Notes under the pieces: generated by a model
What the model saw: only the letters and a program-made list of their open reading frames with translations
Databases searched by the model: none
What the model was told of the DNA's origin: nothing
Source: Zerene cesonia
Taxonomy: Eukaryota; Arthropoda; Insecta; Lepidoptera; Pieridae
Direction of reading: 5' to 3'
DNA length: 64,000 nucleotides
NCBI RefSeq assembly: GCF_012273895.1
Contig: NC_052122.1
Location: forward strand, 8,804,001 to 8,868,000
Part shown: piece after piece, positions 35,894-46,346 of the stretch
How the letters are laid out: the number at the start of each line of letters is the position of its first letter
Position numbering within the stretch: the first letter of the stretch is position 1
Translations under genes and position numbers: made by a program

Positions 35894-37467
35894 GTAGTCA
35901 GAAGATACTATAGTTATAACTGAAATATATAAACGGCATTAAAGTAATTCCTTTAAATGAATGCCCCTAATTTACACTTCCCATTGATAAAATGAAGAAT
36001 GTAATACATAACTGATTCTGAATTCAAATTCTGTGTCCAACGTTTTTTAAATACATGGCCTAACAAGTAATTTAGGAAAAAGTCCCAAGTTGGCATTATT
36101 GTCATTACTATTGAACTGTTATGAATAAAATGGTCAGGAACGAAATACAGAATTTTTTCTGAATAATTCCCAAATTTTTACCTAATTTGCCAAACTTTCT
36201 TTTTAATGTAAATAAAATAATATTTTTAGGACAAGTAACGCATCTAGATTTAAATAAAAATGCTATATAAAAGCTTTTCATTTAAAAGTGTCCTATTCGC
36301 TGATATAGTCCAGATTATAATCTAACAAATGGTTTTAACAATTATAAGGTGACATTATCTATCTATCTATATACCTATACCTATCTTATTTTAATGGTTA
36401 TTAAATAAATTTGTAAAAGGTATGCATCGAACAACACTTTTCAAAGTAACATATATTGTTATACCGATTTTAAATTGATTTTAAACTAATAAATTATAGA
36501 TACATGATTATGGTTCATTAACACACTCGTGCGAATGACGAACGCACGCATGTAAACAGTGCACACATCATTCGCCAGATTCATGCGATTGTTTGGACGT
36601 TCATCAAAGTGCCCGAATAACTAACACGCGCTTAATGTAATACTTATGTATGTGTGAACAGCGGAACGACGACTCTCGTATACGAACGTTTCGAGTGGCG
36701 AAGCGAAATTGAATGTATAAACGCACCATAATCGTACGATTCTCCGTATTTGATACTAAATGTATGAACATATAGGAAAAAATATCTCAGAGTTGTACAT
36801 AGATAATTTATATCTGTATTAAACTTATTTATTGATTTTAGTATTGCATATGCTAGATTTAAACAAATAAAAAATTAAGTGCGTTTTGTTTTTATAATTT
36901 AAAAGACGGACGTATAACAGTAAGGTACGTCCGTTTGTTCCTGCTTATATCCAAAACGTGAATAAATTGTGATGCGTTTTTCACTGATAGAAAATACTTA
37001 TATGTTAAATTGGACAAGCGAAGTGAAGTCGTTATTGATAATGTGTTATTTATTACAAGCTACTTATTTTATTATTTAATAAACGTTCAGGAATATAGAT
37101 AAAAACAATCTATCCTTAGTGGAAACAATTTCAAAATCAGACTAATTAAATTTGAAACAAACAAATAAATCTCATTCATAATATCCCTCCAATCCCTCCA
37201 ATTTTGATAAGGGAACTTACCTACTGCATTTAATACTAAAACTTATATAAAAGCGAACAAAGCCGCGGGCTCTCCGAAGCTATTCAAAAGCGTAGCATCA
37301 ACAGCATACCGTGGATGGACCTCACGATACGAACGTGACCATTTCGATGCGGATATTAATATTGTAATGTGCGCTTAATCAGTGCTAATTAACTAATTAA
37401 CTAATTGTGTTAGTTGAAACTTTACCACGTTGTAGCTGGATGGTTGTGGATAACCCATGCATAGAAA
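35894..37467. other. AT-rich non-coding DNA
   Basis: Contains short TATC runs near 36356-36384. The stretch 36520-36740 has more unique, CpG-containing words and might be regulatory, on composition only. Confidence 0.4.
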
Positions 37468-37667
37468 TCCTACTCATATTATAAATGCGAAAGTTTGTAA
37501 GGATGTGTGTGTGTTTGTTGCTCTTACACGCAAAAACTACTGAACTGATTGCAATGAAATTTGGTACGTAGACAGCTGGACAACAGGAAAGACATATAGG
37601 CAACTTGTTGTCCCGATATTCCTACGGGATACGGACTTACGCGGATAAAACCGCGGGGCGCAGAGAG
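37468..37667 (+). mobile_element. Helitron-like element, 200 bp
   Basis: It starts TCCTACTCATATTATAAATG after an A and contains GAAAGTTTGTAAGGATGTGT, AACTACTGAACTGATTGCAA, GTACGTAGACAGCTGGACAA and CCCGATATTCCTACGGGATA. A subterminal hairpin CGCGG-ATAAAA-CCGCG lies at 37640-37655 and the end CGCAGAGAG (CTAG mutated to AGAG) precedes a T. The subterminal hairpin and A/T junction fit a Helitron 3' end. Confidence 0.65.
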
Positions 37668-37949
37668 TATTTACATATTTTCTGTATTTTGTTTTGTGAC
37701 GCAGTTAATATGCAACGGCCACGCGACATCATGGTTCGCCTGATGGCAGACTCTAGATTGGACTCGATCAGACTAATATTTTATCATATATTACTATAAT
37801 TACAATTTTATTATTACAATATTTATACATGATTTTTAAAATTTTACTATTTATAACTATTACAAATTATGTTTATCTAAAAATATAAAAAGACTACTTA
37901 ATACAACACATTCGAGCCAATGTTTCCCTATCTGGATTGTACCATATAA
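37668..37949. other. Spacer with SINE scrap
   Basis: CATCATGGTTCGCCTGATGG at about 37727-37746 resembles a short minus-strand piece of the family A SINE 3' region. Otherwise AT-rich. Confidence 0.3.
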
Positions 37950-38118
37950 CCTGTATTTAGGAGAAACAGGGATAAGGGAGAAGGAAAGGAATAAAGAAAT
38001 GGACTGGGAAGGCTGCGGAAAATAAACAGGCTTCTGACTCCCCCACATATCGCTCGAAACTCATCACAGCATTTGCATTGTAATATTTCACGCCAATCTT
38101 CTGTGTGGGTGTGGTACA
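37950..38118 (-). mobile_element. Metulj-like SINE (family A) 5' part, minus strand
   Basis: In the minus orientation: ACACAGAAGATTGGCGTGAA, CGAGCGATATGTGGGGGAG, then CCTTCCCAGTCC and a pyrimidine-rich tail. The 3' half is missing. It lies directly beside the minisatellite and Helitron-like copy. Confidence 0.6.
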
Positions 38119-38151
38119 CAGGGGAAGTGTGTTTCAGTCTCAATTCGTAAA

Positions 38152-38241
38152 TCCTACTAGTCCTACTAGTCCTACTAGTCCTACTAGTCCTACTAGTCCT
38201 ACTAGTCCTACTAGTCCTACTAGTCCTACTAGTCCTACTAA
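38152..38241 (+). repeat. Minisatellite of 9-bp unit TCCTACTAG
   Basis: Nine perfect TCCTACTAG units (38152-38232) are followed by one TCCTACTAA (38233-38241), then directly by the start of a Helitron-like element, TCCTACTAATATTATAAAT, at 38242. The unit is the first eight bases of the element plus one base, and it both begins with TC and ends with CTAG, the two termini of the element family. The Thr-Ser-Pro and Ser-Arg-Thr repeat peptides readable through it are artefacts of the repeat. Confidence 0.9.
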
Positions 38242-38382
38242 TCCTACTAATATTATAAATCTGAAAGTTTGTAAGAATGTGTGTGTGTTTGTTGCTCTTG
38301 CTCGCAAATGCTACTGAACCGATTGCAATGAAATCTGGTACGTAGACAGCTGGACAACTTGAATAGCATATAGGCAACTTTT
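38242..38382 (+). mobile_element. 3'-truncated Helitron-like element joined to minisatellite
   Basis: The same family as 63380-63566: TCCTACTAATATTATAAATC, GAAAGTTTGTAAGAATGTGT, TACTGAACCGATTGCAATGA, GTACGTAGACAGCTGGACAA, CATATAGGCAAC. It then runs into a T tract and unrelated sequence, so the hairpin and CTAG end are absent. Confidence 0.7.
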
Positions 38383-38462
38383 TTTTTTAATTTTCTCTGA
38401 ATTTAATGTGTACGAAGCCACGGCCAAGAGTTACTAATGTATATTATGAATAATTTGATTGG

Positions 38463-38575
38463 TTTATTTATTTATTTATTTATTTATTTACATTTTATTG
38501 TACAATACACATACAGTTAACAAAAACCAATAAACAATATCTACTGTACAATTTGGCGGCCTTATCGCTTTATGT
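38463..38575 (-). mobile_element. 3' end of a jockey-like LINE, minus strand
   Basis: A (TTTA)n run at 38463-38490 is followed by ACATTTTATTGTACAATACA and GGCGGCCTTATCGCTTTATG. In the minus orientation this reads GCGATAAGGCCGCC and then an A-rich (TAAA)n tail, which I recognise as the 3' end of jockey-like retrotransposons of Lepidoptera. No coding sequence remains. The class is remembered, not proved. Confidence 0.45.
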
Positions 38576-40247
38576 AACTTCCGAAACTTAAGTACGTTCT
38601 TTGTATTTACCTATCGTTTCAAAGCCTTATGCCATCATTCGACATACTTCTGCAGCCACTAAAGTGTATTATATTTTTACCTAAATAAAATTTCATTTCA
38701 ATGATAATACTTTGAACAATAAAATGTAAGAAATAGCCAACTAGCGACCCTCAGTTCCTTTGATTCGCTCTTCAGTGTTTCATTGAACGAAACAATACAT
38801 CGTTATATCGAACCAGTATAAGTAGACCTCCTAGTTGTATGGTTATTCCTTTGAAATAGAGATCAACGGCTTTATACCTTTGGTTCAATCGAGACTTTTT
38901 TTATTGAATCATGTCTAGGTAATTACGATAGAATCGTTTTTGCGTTCTCAGAACAACTCACAAGAATACAGTAATATAATACTTATTATTTGTTTGCGTG
39001 ACATTTAATTTATATATTTATTTCGATTAATGATTTTTCTATGAACAGATATAATGTACAATAAAAAGTATGCTAAAGAGGCTCGTGTTTCTCTGTTAGT
39101 TGCCACTGGAATGTGGAATTTATGAAATATCATTTACCTATATTATTAACCTATATTCGGTTGATCTGAAAATCAGTTTTTATCTATTTTTTATATCCCT
39201 TAGTGATAAGGGTGTCAGGACTAGGCTAAACAAATTATATCATCAAATAAACCCACATCAACTATTAAACTTTTTTATAAATTATAAATAGAAAATAACT
39301 CTGTTTAACGTTTCTGATATTCTCAATGTCTCTCATGAATATCCCATTACAGGATAAACGTTCTTTATAGAAATGATAACATGTTCTCGAAAAGGAGACG
39401 TTAGCAAAAAGTATATATGTGGAGCTAGGCGACCGGTTTAATAAGTGCACAGCAAAACGGAACCCGCACCTCCTGAGATCAAAGCGCGAAGCCTGACGCA
39501 TTCACACGGGCCACATCAGCATCTTATACCAAGTATTTACTAGCAATAAACCAGCCAATTCGCCCCTCCTGCTCCGCTCAAACAATCCTACACTCACGGA
39601 CTCTCTCAGTGGACTCATTTCGTATGCAATTTTATTCATTATTTGTAATCTACTCCAATGGAATAGGGTCTCGGTATAAATCACTCTTAGGATCGCGACA
39701 GGACGTATGTAGATTGACGCTTTTAGTGTGATACCTATTTGAATGTCTTTGAATTCCATGCAGACGTTAATAAAGGCATATGAGATCTCAGAAGCTCATT
39801 TGGGTAAAGTAAACAATCACATTTTTATTCAGTCGCTTTAAAGACGCCGATGGGGCTTCCGATTTTATTGCAATCTGTCGCTGAGGCAGTTTGCGATGAA
39901 TTAAACGGCCGCGGTGATGTGAAAATATTATCCGTTCAGCAGATGTGACTTCTGAAAACTTCCATGAGATCAAAGGTTCGCCACAATTATTTTTAACACA
40001 GACGTTTTGATGTTATGAAATCTTGACGTGACATAATTGTATATGGATAATTAAATACTTAGAAATGTTCTTGGTTTTGTACGTAAGTGTGACAATGTGA
40101 ATTGTTTGTTAGAAGTTTTATTTGTGGATAACGATTGTGACAATGTTTAATGTTATATTTATGAGTAAAATTATTTCATCTCTTATATTTATGTTATCTA
40201 TTGTAGATTAATTATTAATGTATTTTTGTAAAAGTTAAAAAAAATAA
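38576..40247. other. Non-coding DNA; 39420-39990 is higher complexity
   Basis: No gene supported. The stretch 39420-39990 is unique and less AT-biased, with three short minus-strand open frames that show no domain. It could be regulatory. The remainder is AT-rich. Confidence 0.35.
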
Positions 40248-40396
40248 TCCTACTAATATTATAAATGCGAAAGTTTGCAAGGATGTGTGTGCGTTTGTTG
40301 CTCTTTCACGCAAAGACTACTGAACCGATTGCGATGAAATTTGGTACGACTTACGGGATACGGACATACGCGGGTAAAACCGCAGGTCGCAGCTAG
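40248..40396 (+). mobile_element. Helitron-like element with internal deletion, 149 bp
   Basis: It starts TCCTACTAATATTATAAATG after an A and ends CAGGTCGCAGCTAG before a T. Compared with 63380-63566 about 50 bases are missing from the middle (after TTTGGTACGA the text jumps to CTTACGGGATACGG), while both ends and the terminal hairpin region are kept. Confidence 0.7.
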
Positions 40397-42712
40397 TTTA
40401 TGTGATAAAGCTACAATCGGTTTATTTTAAGTGTAAAATAAATATATCCTGTCGAGTATAATTAATTTATTATTTCATTACCATTTCCTCTACTTTGATT
40501 TCGAAGAGTAACACTATTAAAACAACGTTTAATATAAAGTAATAACTAAATAAGGAAATAGTAACAGAGTACCTTAAAAAAACAAACTAATTTTGTCTAA
40601 ACATATTAATAAAAAGATAAGAGTTAATGCATTATGTCAAAGTCAACCCATTATAAAATAATTCGTTTTATTTTGGAGTTGTAATGCTTTAGAGAGCATC
40701 TAACATAAAAAATGTGTAGTGTTTGTTACGTAACTCCACCGAAACGGTTGGACAGATTTTTATTAATATTAATAATAATATTAATTAAAAACTGTATGTA
40801 TGCCAATCGGGTAGGTCTGAAAATCAGTTAATATGTACTTTCATACCCTTAAGTAAGAAGGTAAATGAGAAAGCTTGCCGACTGATAAAGGAATAATAAT
40901 AACTAATATAGGACTATTATACATGTATGTAACATCATCTGAGAAAATGCCTTGACCTTTTGTATTGGGTGTGGTTATACTGTATCAATTGTGAAAGCGA
41001 CAACGAGTGTAGATATCACAATTAAAAAAAAATGGAAGAATATTCCCGCCAATTTCGTAAATCAAATATATCACGATTACATACACATTTTTAAAAATAA
41101 ACGTGTTCTATGTTTAAAACTAATATTATTGCACCGTGTTTATTAAAATGGCGGTGAAAAAATGACACGCGCATTGCACAGATGGTATTCTAATGAGACA
41201 CCGCAAAAAATACTGATTAGGTAAATGTTTATCGTATTAGCCTTAATAAAGCTATTAAAAATTTAAATGTTTCAAATGGACAAAAAAAAACACAAATTAA
41301 TTTCGTTATTCCCACGAGAAATTAAAAAAAATTCATCTCCACTAATGGAAAATCAATAACTGTCGTATATTTCGCGATAATTTAAATGTTAATAAAATTG
41401 CTACCGAAACGCCATATCAGACAGCATTTGATAAAAAAATACTAGGAAATAAATGAGTATGATATATTTTTTTAATTAATATTGCATATTTTATTATCAG
41501 ATTTATTTTAATTATAGTGCTAACATTTAATTTCACACACGTTAATATACTCATCAATATAATGGACTATTTTTGACTATTAGAACAGGCTCCGAGTCTA
41601 AAAATAAAAATAAAAATTTCCCAAAAACTGACGTGTGAACTGACGTAAAATCTTGAATTTATAAGGTGTGTTTTGGAATAATAACAGTAATATATTCTCA
41701 AGGACAAAATTTCATCTTCACCCATACATTTAGTGTTTTGTCTTGTAGACTTTCTATAGTATTATGTGTGTTCTGTTAACATGCTTCGTGAATTGAGTTA
41801 CGCTCGCAACAGACTAGTAGGTAACTACAAATTACGTTACACATGATAGTAAATATACAGACAAATAAATAAGGCTGTGTGGTATTTATGATATCTATTG
41901 TATATAAGAGTTCTGGAATCAAATATCTCTATTTGTTCAACAATTCTCTAAAATATTCCCTTCTGTAAACCCCTTTAAAAGTTTGTTATAACCAGCCACG
42001 TTATCCCCTCATGAGTTCTCTCATATTCCCATTTATCCTGTATTCCCACTTATCCTCAATAACCTCACAAACTCAACAATTCATCCTAAAGCGTACTCGC
42101 CACTGCTTCATCTAACCTTATCATTATTAAAACACGTAATATGTCTGTAATTAAGTATTCCGTATGTGTATGAGTCACATATTTCTTCAAGCAAAGGACA
42201 GGTTCCTTAATTCTTTTCGAGAAGGTTCCATGCTTATAAAAAAGCATATGTTCTTCATATCACTGTCTGAGGGGACATCAGTCCATTTGTCTTCTGTAAC
42301 ATAATAATTAATAATTTAATTTCCGATAATGCATATAGAATAATAGATATATAACAATTATTCAAAATTAGTAGTAGCATACAAATATAATTGGATTAGG
42401 CAATTTAGTTAAAGACCTTTTTTTCCAAACTCTCAGTGAACATATCATGATAATGATAAACAACAGATTAGGTGAGCTTGTTCTTATTTTACTATTATCA
42501 TATTTTTATTGCTCTTGTACAGTGTTAGTAATTTTTAAAATATGATTATTTTTACAATTTCATAATAAAATAGTTATTGAAGTGATGGATTTAATATTTT
42601 ATAGAGATGGCAAAAAATAACGACATCAGATTTTTGAGTAGTTCTGTATCTATAACATATAATAATTTCAAAAAATATGTAATATTACTGTTAAAACCAG
42701 TTTGTTGTTGCA
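40397..42712. other. AT-rich non-coding DNA
   Basis: No gene or named repeat recognised, apart from a scrap CTCCACCGAAACGGTTGGAC near 40734 that recalls retroelement 3' ends. Confidence 0.45.
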
Positions 42713-42787
42713 ACGCGTTTCCCCCGGTTAGAACTAGTTGTAACTGAACACCTTCGATAAAACTAGTTTTAACTAGAGAAAACGCGT
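42713..42787. repeat. 75-bp foldback with 27-bp arms
   Basis: The left arm 42713-42739 begins ACGCGTTT and ends TTAGAACTAGTT. The reverse complement of 42761-42787 begins ACGCGTTT and ends TTAAAACTAGTT. The arms differ mainly in the seven bases after ACGCGTTT and are separated by 21 bases. Extra AACTAG words lie just outside (to about 42817). It may be a tiny MITE or a binding-site array. Confidence 0.65.
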
Positions 42788-42869
42788 AGTAAACTAGAAC
42801 ATTCTAAACTAGAGCGTATTCATGACTGTACATATATTTTATTTTAGAAATACAAACAAACAAACGTAA

Positions 42870-42965
42870 ATTTAAACAAGGAGCAAAGCGACGAGCGTGT
42901 TAGGTAGCTTGTGAAGCGCCGAGCGAGCCGAGCGAGCGAAGCGAGCGTGCCGTGCGTACAAGACA
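42870..42965. repeat. GAGCGAGC-rich low-complexity patch
   Basis: An island of GCGAGCGAAGCG-type words (GAGCGAGCCGAGCGAGCGAA at about 42923-42942) stands out from the AT-rich background and resembles the reverse complement of 11820-11870. It ends near CGTGCGTACAAGAC. Origin unknown. Confidence 0.4.
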
Positions 42966-44050
42966 AAACTACTCAATTTTTTGTCAGAATTAATAATTGT
43001 CATATAATTGATCTATTGCATATAAAAATATTTTATGTCATCTCTTGTCTCTACATGCTAGAGTAACGCGTGCTGAAATAAAAAAAATACTAAACAAATT
43101 TAAGTAGACTCAATAATATTCATCCATATACTGGCCAGTCAATACATCCCAGACATAATTGCCTGTACTGCATTTAGCTGGTGTCTTACCTCACGTTACT
43201 GGATAAAAAGTAGTGCTACTTTGTTGTGTTGTTGCGTATTATTATACAAAAAAATGTTAGTCGATCTCTGGTTCGAATTTCAAGAAAATTTCCTCATTAT
43301 TCATTCAGCTATGTTGTTTTGTGAGTACGAAATATCGTGTAACCAAGCCATTAAATATTAAAAAAAACATGGATAGTGGACAACATTTCAAAATTAGAAG
43401 CTGCTTTTTTATTTTAAACCAAACAAGATAAAAACAACAGGAGCTATATTTTATTATTTTTCTAAATATTTGTATAATTAGGTTTTCATTCATTTTATTG
43501 AGATTAAAAATCATCTCAGTCTAAAATGTTGTAAGCGCCAAATGACGTCATTCTTACGGTCAGGAATACATATTTCCTGTGCTAGTTAGGATTAAAAAAA
43601 AAACTTTAAAACATAACTGTAAATGTCATAGCAATAAACTATAAACATTTGTATTTGTATCCCGACAAAATTTTTAAAGTAGATACATCTTATTTCTACC
43701 GTATGTGTGACGTCATCATATCATTTTATGGACTTATTTTTTTTTGTGATTTATATAAAACAATTAAATAATTATGAATTTAATAGTTGCCTGATACACT
43801 TATTTAATTTCATCTTCATCCTTTAATTATTCAAAAGATGTTAACTAGATATAAAAACGGGGCCTTCTATTTGCATATGAGATAAATTGAGTTCACATTT
43901 GAAGCATTTTGCGAACAGTATTTTGTTTACAAAAAACAAGCTACCATGTTATATGTAAAGTGCAAACTATTTTATTATACTGTTATTTTATTATTACAAA
44001 ATTACTGTTGTATCTAACTTTGTATTTAAATAAATTATAAGTACTTTCCG
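42966..44050. other. AT-rich non-coding DNA with two TGACGTCA sites
   Basis: Perfect TGACGTCA palindromes lie at 43543-43550 and 43708-43715, 165 bases apart and about 2.6 kb upstream of the Iroquois start codon. Otherwise AT-rich without recognised features. Confidence 0.45.
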
Positions 44051-44356
44051 AAAGCAGTGGTGGCTCATTAGTGACTACCTCGGACTTCAAAATCGATAAG
44101 TCGGGGTTCGAGACCGGACGAGAGCGTGCAGGAAATAAACGGATTTTTCAATTTATCTACACATGTGGATAACATCACCACTGCTGAAAACGGTGAAGGA
44201 AAATATCATGAGGAAACCGGCATGTCCAAGAATCAAAAGTTCGACGACATGTGACATCCGCCAACCCGCACTTGGCCAGCGTGGTGGATTATGGCCTGAA
44301 CCCTCATAGGAGCCCTGTGTTCCAGCACTGGGAACATATATGGGCTGATGATGATG
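44051..44356 (+). mobile_element. Full-length tRNA-derived SINE (family B)
   Basis: The head AAAGCAGTGGTGGCTCATTA carries a damaged A box, while the B box GGTTCGAGACC (44105-44115) is intact. The body follows the 23145-23451 copy from end to end and finishes GGGCTGATGATGATG. The damaged A box should reduce polymerase III transcription. Confidence 0.8.
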
Positions 44357-44829
44357 TCGTATTTCCGTTCTATATGGAACTTTTCAATTATATAAACCCA
44401 AGGCAGATAAAACTCGATAGCTGTAAATAGCATACATAATAATAAATAAGATACGCGACAAATAACTAATAATGTGTAAACATATCAATATATTTTAATA
44501 TATGATTATGACATAAATGTAATTGATTGCTATCTGTACGAAATAACTCATATTTATAGCAGCTGTGACAGACTTACGTGATAATAATTTCAGTTCGATA
44601 TCTAACGGTAATATTATGGTTTCTATTAGCTTCAATCGTAGAGCTAATACGAATTTGTAATTTTTATATCAAATATAGATATTTAAATTTGAAATATATC
44701 ATAAAATAATCTTTATACAAGTGTTCATAAAGTTTTTACATCACAAGAGATGAACGTAAGAAGCGATCAAATAAATAAGTGCTACGCAAGATTTGTTTGT
44801 GTTCACAGTTCGATAAAGATTAATAAAAT
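44357..44829. other. AT-rich non-coding DNA
   Basis: Nothing recognised. Confidence 0.45.
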
Positions 44830-45560
44830 CCTAGATAAGAGGAAGCAATGGCCGTTGCGTGCACCTCGGGCGCAGCGTTCACGGCGAATGAAGTCGAACC
44901 GCGCGCCGCCCGACCCAATTGGTCGCTCGTCACCGCCCAGGGGAGGGGGCACTCACACAAATAACACCTAAGATAATTTATTTTATGTTACACCGTTTGA
45001 ATATTTTATATCTGTGTGAGTTTTTTGCGTTCACTGTGAAATATTCGCGCGATAAGAAAGAGGGGATCGATCGAACGCTGCGCTTTTTCGACACTTGCTT
45101 TTGTTTAATTGCGGCGTCTTCTTGTTTTATTGTCAGTCATGATATCTTGCCGCCTATTAGATGGCGGTGGTGTGTGGATGTACATGATTATAGGCTTTAT
45201 AACGTTCGATCGAGTTATGCTAGCCTGGCATTTATAATATTTTGTATAAAGCAATTAAAAAAAAAGTCATGTATTCGCTTATGCAAAAAATATATCTACT
45301 TATAACTCTTTTGTGTTATCGTTTTGTAAATAAGACGATTAGTTAATATGGATGTCAATAAATTTGTCCGCCAGCTGTGTAGATATAGAGCGCCGCTTAC
45401 TGTGCAGAGTGAGAATCTAAAGAGCAGCAGTATGTTAGTCTCAGTAAACGCAATACATACACAGCGGAGATACACATTCAAGAGACCGTTAATACACTGT
45501 CACCGCTTACACGTTCCCACCGCGGAGCGACCCCAGTAGTATAAGCTATCGAGTACGCAG
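44830..45560 (+). promoter_or_regulatory. Promoter-proximal candidate regulatory region
   Basis: A GC- and CpG-rich patch at 44850-44950 and further unique, CpG-containing sequence at 45040-45210 and 45350-45545 lie 0.8-1.5 kb upstream of the start codon. It includes a CAGCTG E-box near 45373 and TAGATGGCGG at 45158-45167, which fits the core of the CTCF consensus. No repeat is recognised. Open frames here show no domain. Regulatory role is inferred from position and composition. Confidence 0.4.
45158..45167 (+). promoter_or_regulatory. CTCF-core-like site TAGATGGCGG
   Basis: TAGATGGCGG matches YAGRKGGCRS, the central part of the CTCF consensus, and also contains the ATGGC word bound by Pho/YY1 proteins. 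A similar word with one mismatch, TAGATGGCGT, lies on the minus strand at 53354-53363 within intron 1. Single short matches are weak evidence. Confidence 0.25.
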
Positions 45561-45722
45561 GCCGCAACGATTGACTACGAGACCTCTATAGCTACCTAAT
45601 GTCGACGCTGCTCGAAAATAAAAATTACAAATGTCATGGTTACCTTTAATCACATGCAAAGCTATCATTAAGTCGGCTTCGAAGTCGCTCGTCGTGCGTG
45701 TCCTCACTGTTAATTATCACAA

Positions 45723-45730
45723 TATATAAG
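45723..45730 (+). promoter_or_regulatory. Possible TATA box TATATAAG
   Basis: A good TATA-box match about 580 bases upstream of the start codon, just before the GC-rich island. If used, transcription would begin near 45755-45760, leaving a 5'UTR of about 545 bases. In AT-rich DNA such words occur by chance, and many developmental promoters lack TATA. Confidence 0.25.
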
Positions 45731-46199
45731 TATGAAAATGAAATAAAAGGGACCGCTTCATACCGACAGCGGCGTAAAAAATACGAGAAAAGAAAGAGAC
45801 GCTTTTAAAAAAGAAAGGAGTGCATTCCCCCACCTACGTCGCCCCCACCGAACGGGGCCGCCCCTGAAGTGGGCGCCACCCATCGCACCGCAAAAATCGA
45901 GAGCGTCGGTTGCCGCTTGCCGCGCGGGGTCAAACGGCGACGAGCGTGAAAAGAAGGAGAGGTGTACGAGCAGCGAGCACGCGACGCACACAGAGGCGAG
46001 TGTGCGTGTGCGCGCCGACAGGGACGGCCGACGCTAGAGAGAGACGGCGGCGCCAATTACTATCACCTGGCGGGCAGCTACCGCATTACCCATTGCCGCC
46101 GCGCGCGCGACCACGCGCTCGCAACACGCGGTCGTTCCCCGACTCGGCCCGCCGGCAACCGCTCGCGATCGATCGCGACTGCAACCGACCGTACTGGTC

Positions 46200-46223
46200 A
46201 TGCATCGGACTTCAGCGGCCTAG
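46200..46223 (+). promoter_or_regulatory. Upstream open reading frame 1
   Basis: ATG at 46200 reads seven codons (MHRTSAA) and stops at TAG 46221-46223, 81 bases before the main start. If included in the leader it could reduce translation of the Iroquois protein. Confidence 0.45.
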
Positions 46224-46230
46224 TGACAAT

Positions 46231-46242
46231 ATGAAACTGTGA
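46231..46242 (+). promoter_or_regulatory. Upstream open reading frame 2 (MKL-stop)
   Basis: ATG at 46231 reads three codons and stops at TGA 46240-46242, 62 bases before the main start codon. With the seven-codon frame just upstream this makes two minimal uORFs in the proximal leader. Confidence 0.45.
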
Positions 46243-46304
46243 AGTGACACTGAGTGACTGTGACGGACATTGCGTGATTTTTACGAGCAATTTATAAAGT
46301 GAAA

Positions 46305-46346
46305 ATGACCTCCCAGTTCGCGTTTCGTGGATCTCCTCCAAATCAG
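46305..46346 (+). CDS. mirr: Iroquois-class homeobox gene, coding exon 1 (mirror-like)
   Basis: Fourteen codons, MTSQFAFRGSPPNQ, begin the Iroquois protein. The start ATG has A at -3 (GAAAATGA), a good eukaryotic context, and is the first ATG in this frame after stops in the leader. The exon ends CAG before GTAACG, a usable splice donor, in phase 0. Its reading joins without frame change to exon 2 at 62374. The position just below a GC-rich island fits the first coding exon. The open frame runs on into the intron to 46487, but the extra residues look like translated intron. The exon assignment depends on the phase match and on remembered similarity to insect mirror N-termini (MSxQFAF-type); the short length leaves some doubt. 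Confidence 0.7.

Larger units (their letters stand above)
45790..46304 (+). promoter_or_regulatory. mirr: GC-rich promoter / 5'UTR island of the Iroquois gene
   Basis: A sharply GC-rich and CpG-rich stretch, densest at 45830-46190, leads straight to the start codon at 46305. It contains GAGA-type repeats (around 46036-46043) and GCGCGCGC runs. Two short upstream open frames and an open, stop-containing leader fit a 5'UTR. The transcription start itself cannot be fixed from sequence. Long open frames through it follow from the GC bias and have no recognisable protein. Confidence 0.55.

Noticed and set aside
38152..38241. CRISPR-like array
   Set aside because: Units are 9 bp and contiguous with no spacers, in a eukaryotic genome; it is a minisatellite.
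37928..38377. 149-codon minus-strand frame with Ser-Arg-Thr repeats, and a plus-strand frame with Thr-Ser-Pro repeats
   Set aside because: Both are translations of the 9-bp minisatellite and flanking SINE/Helitron-like DNA; the repeat length is a multiple of three, so frames stay open.
45910..46242. Long Arg-rich open frames in the GC-rich island on both strands
   Set aside because: No recognisable domain, non-ATG starts, and they lie in the expected leader/promoter of the Iroquois gene; GC bias alone keeps frames open.
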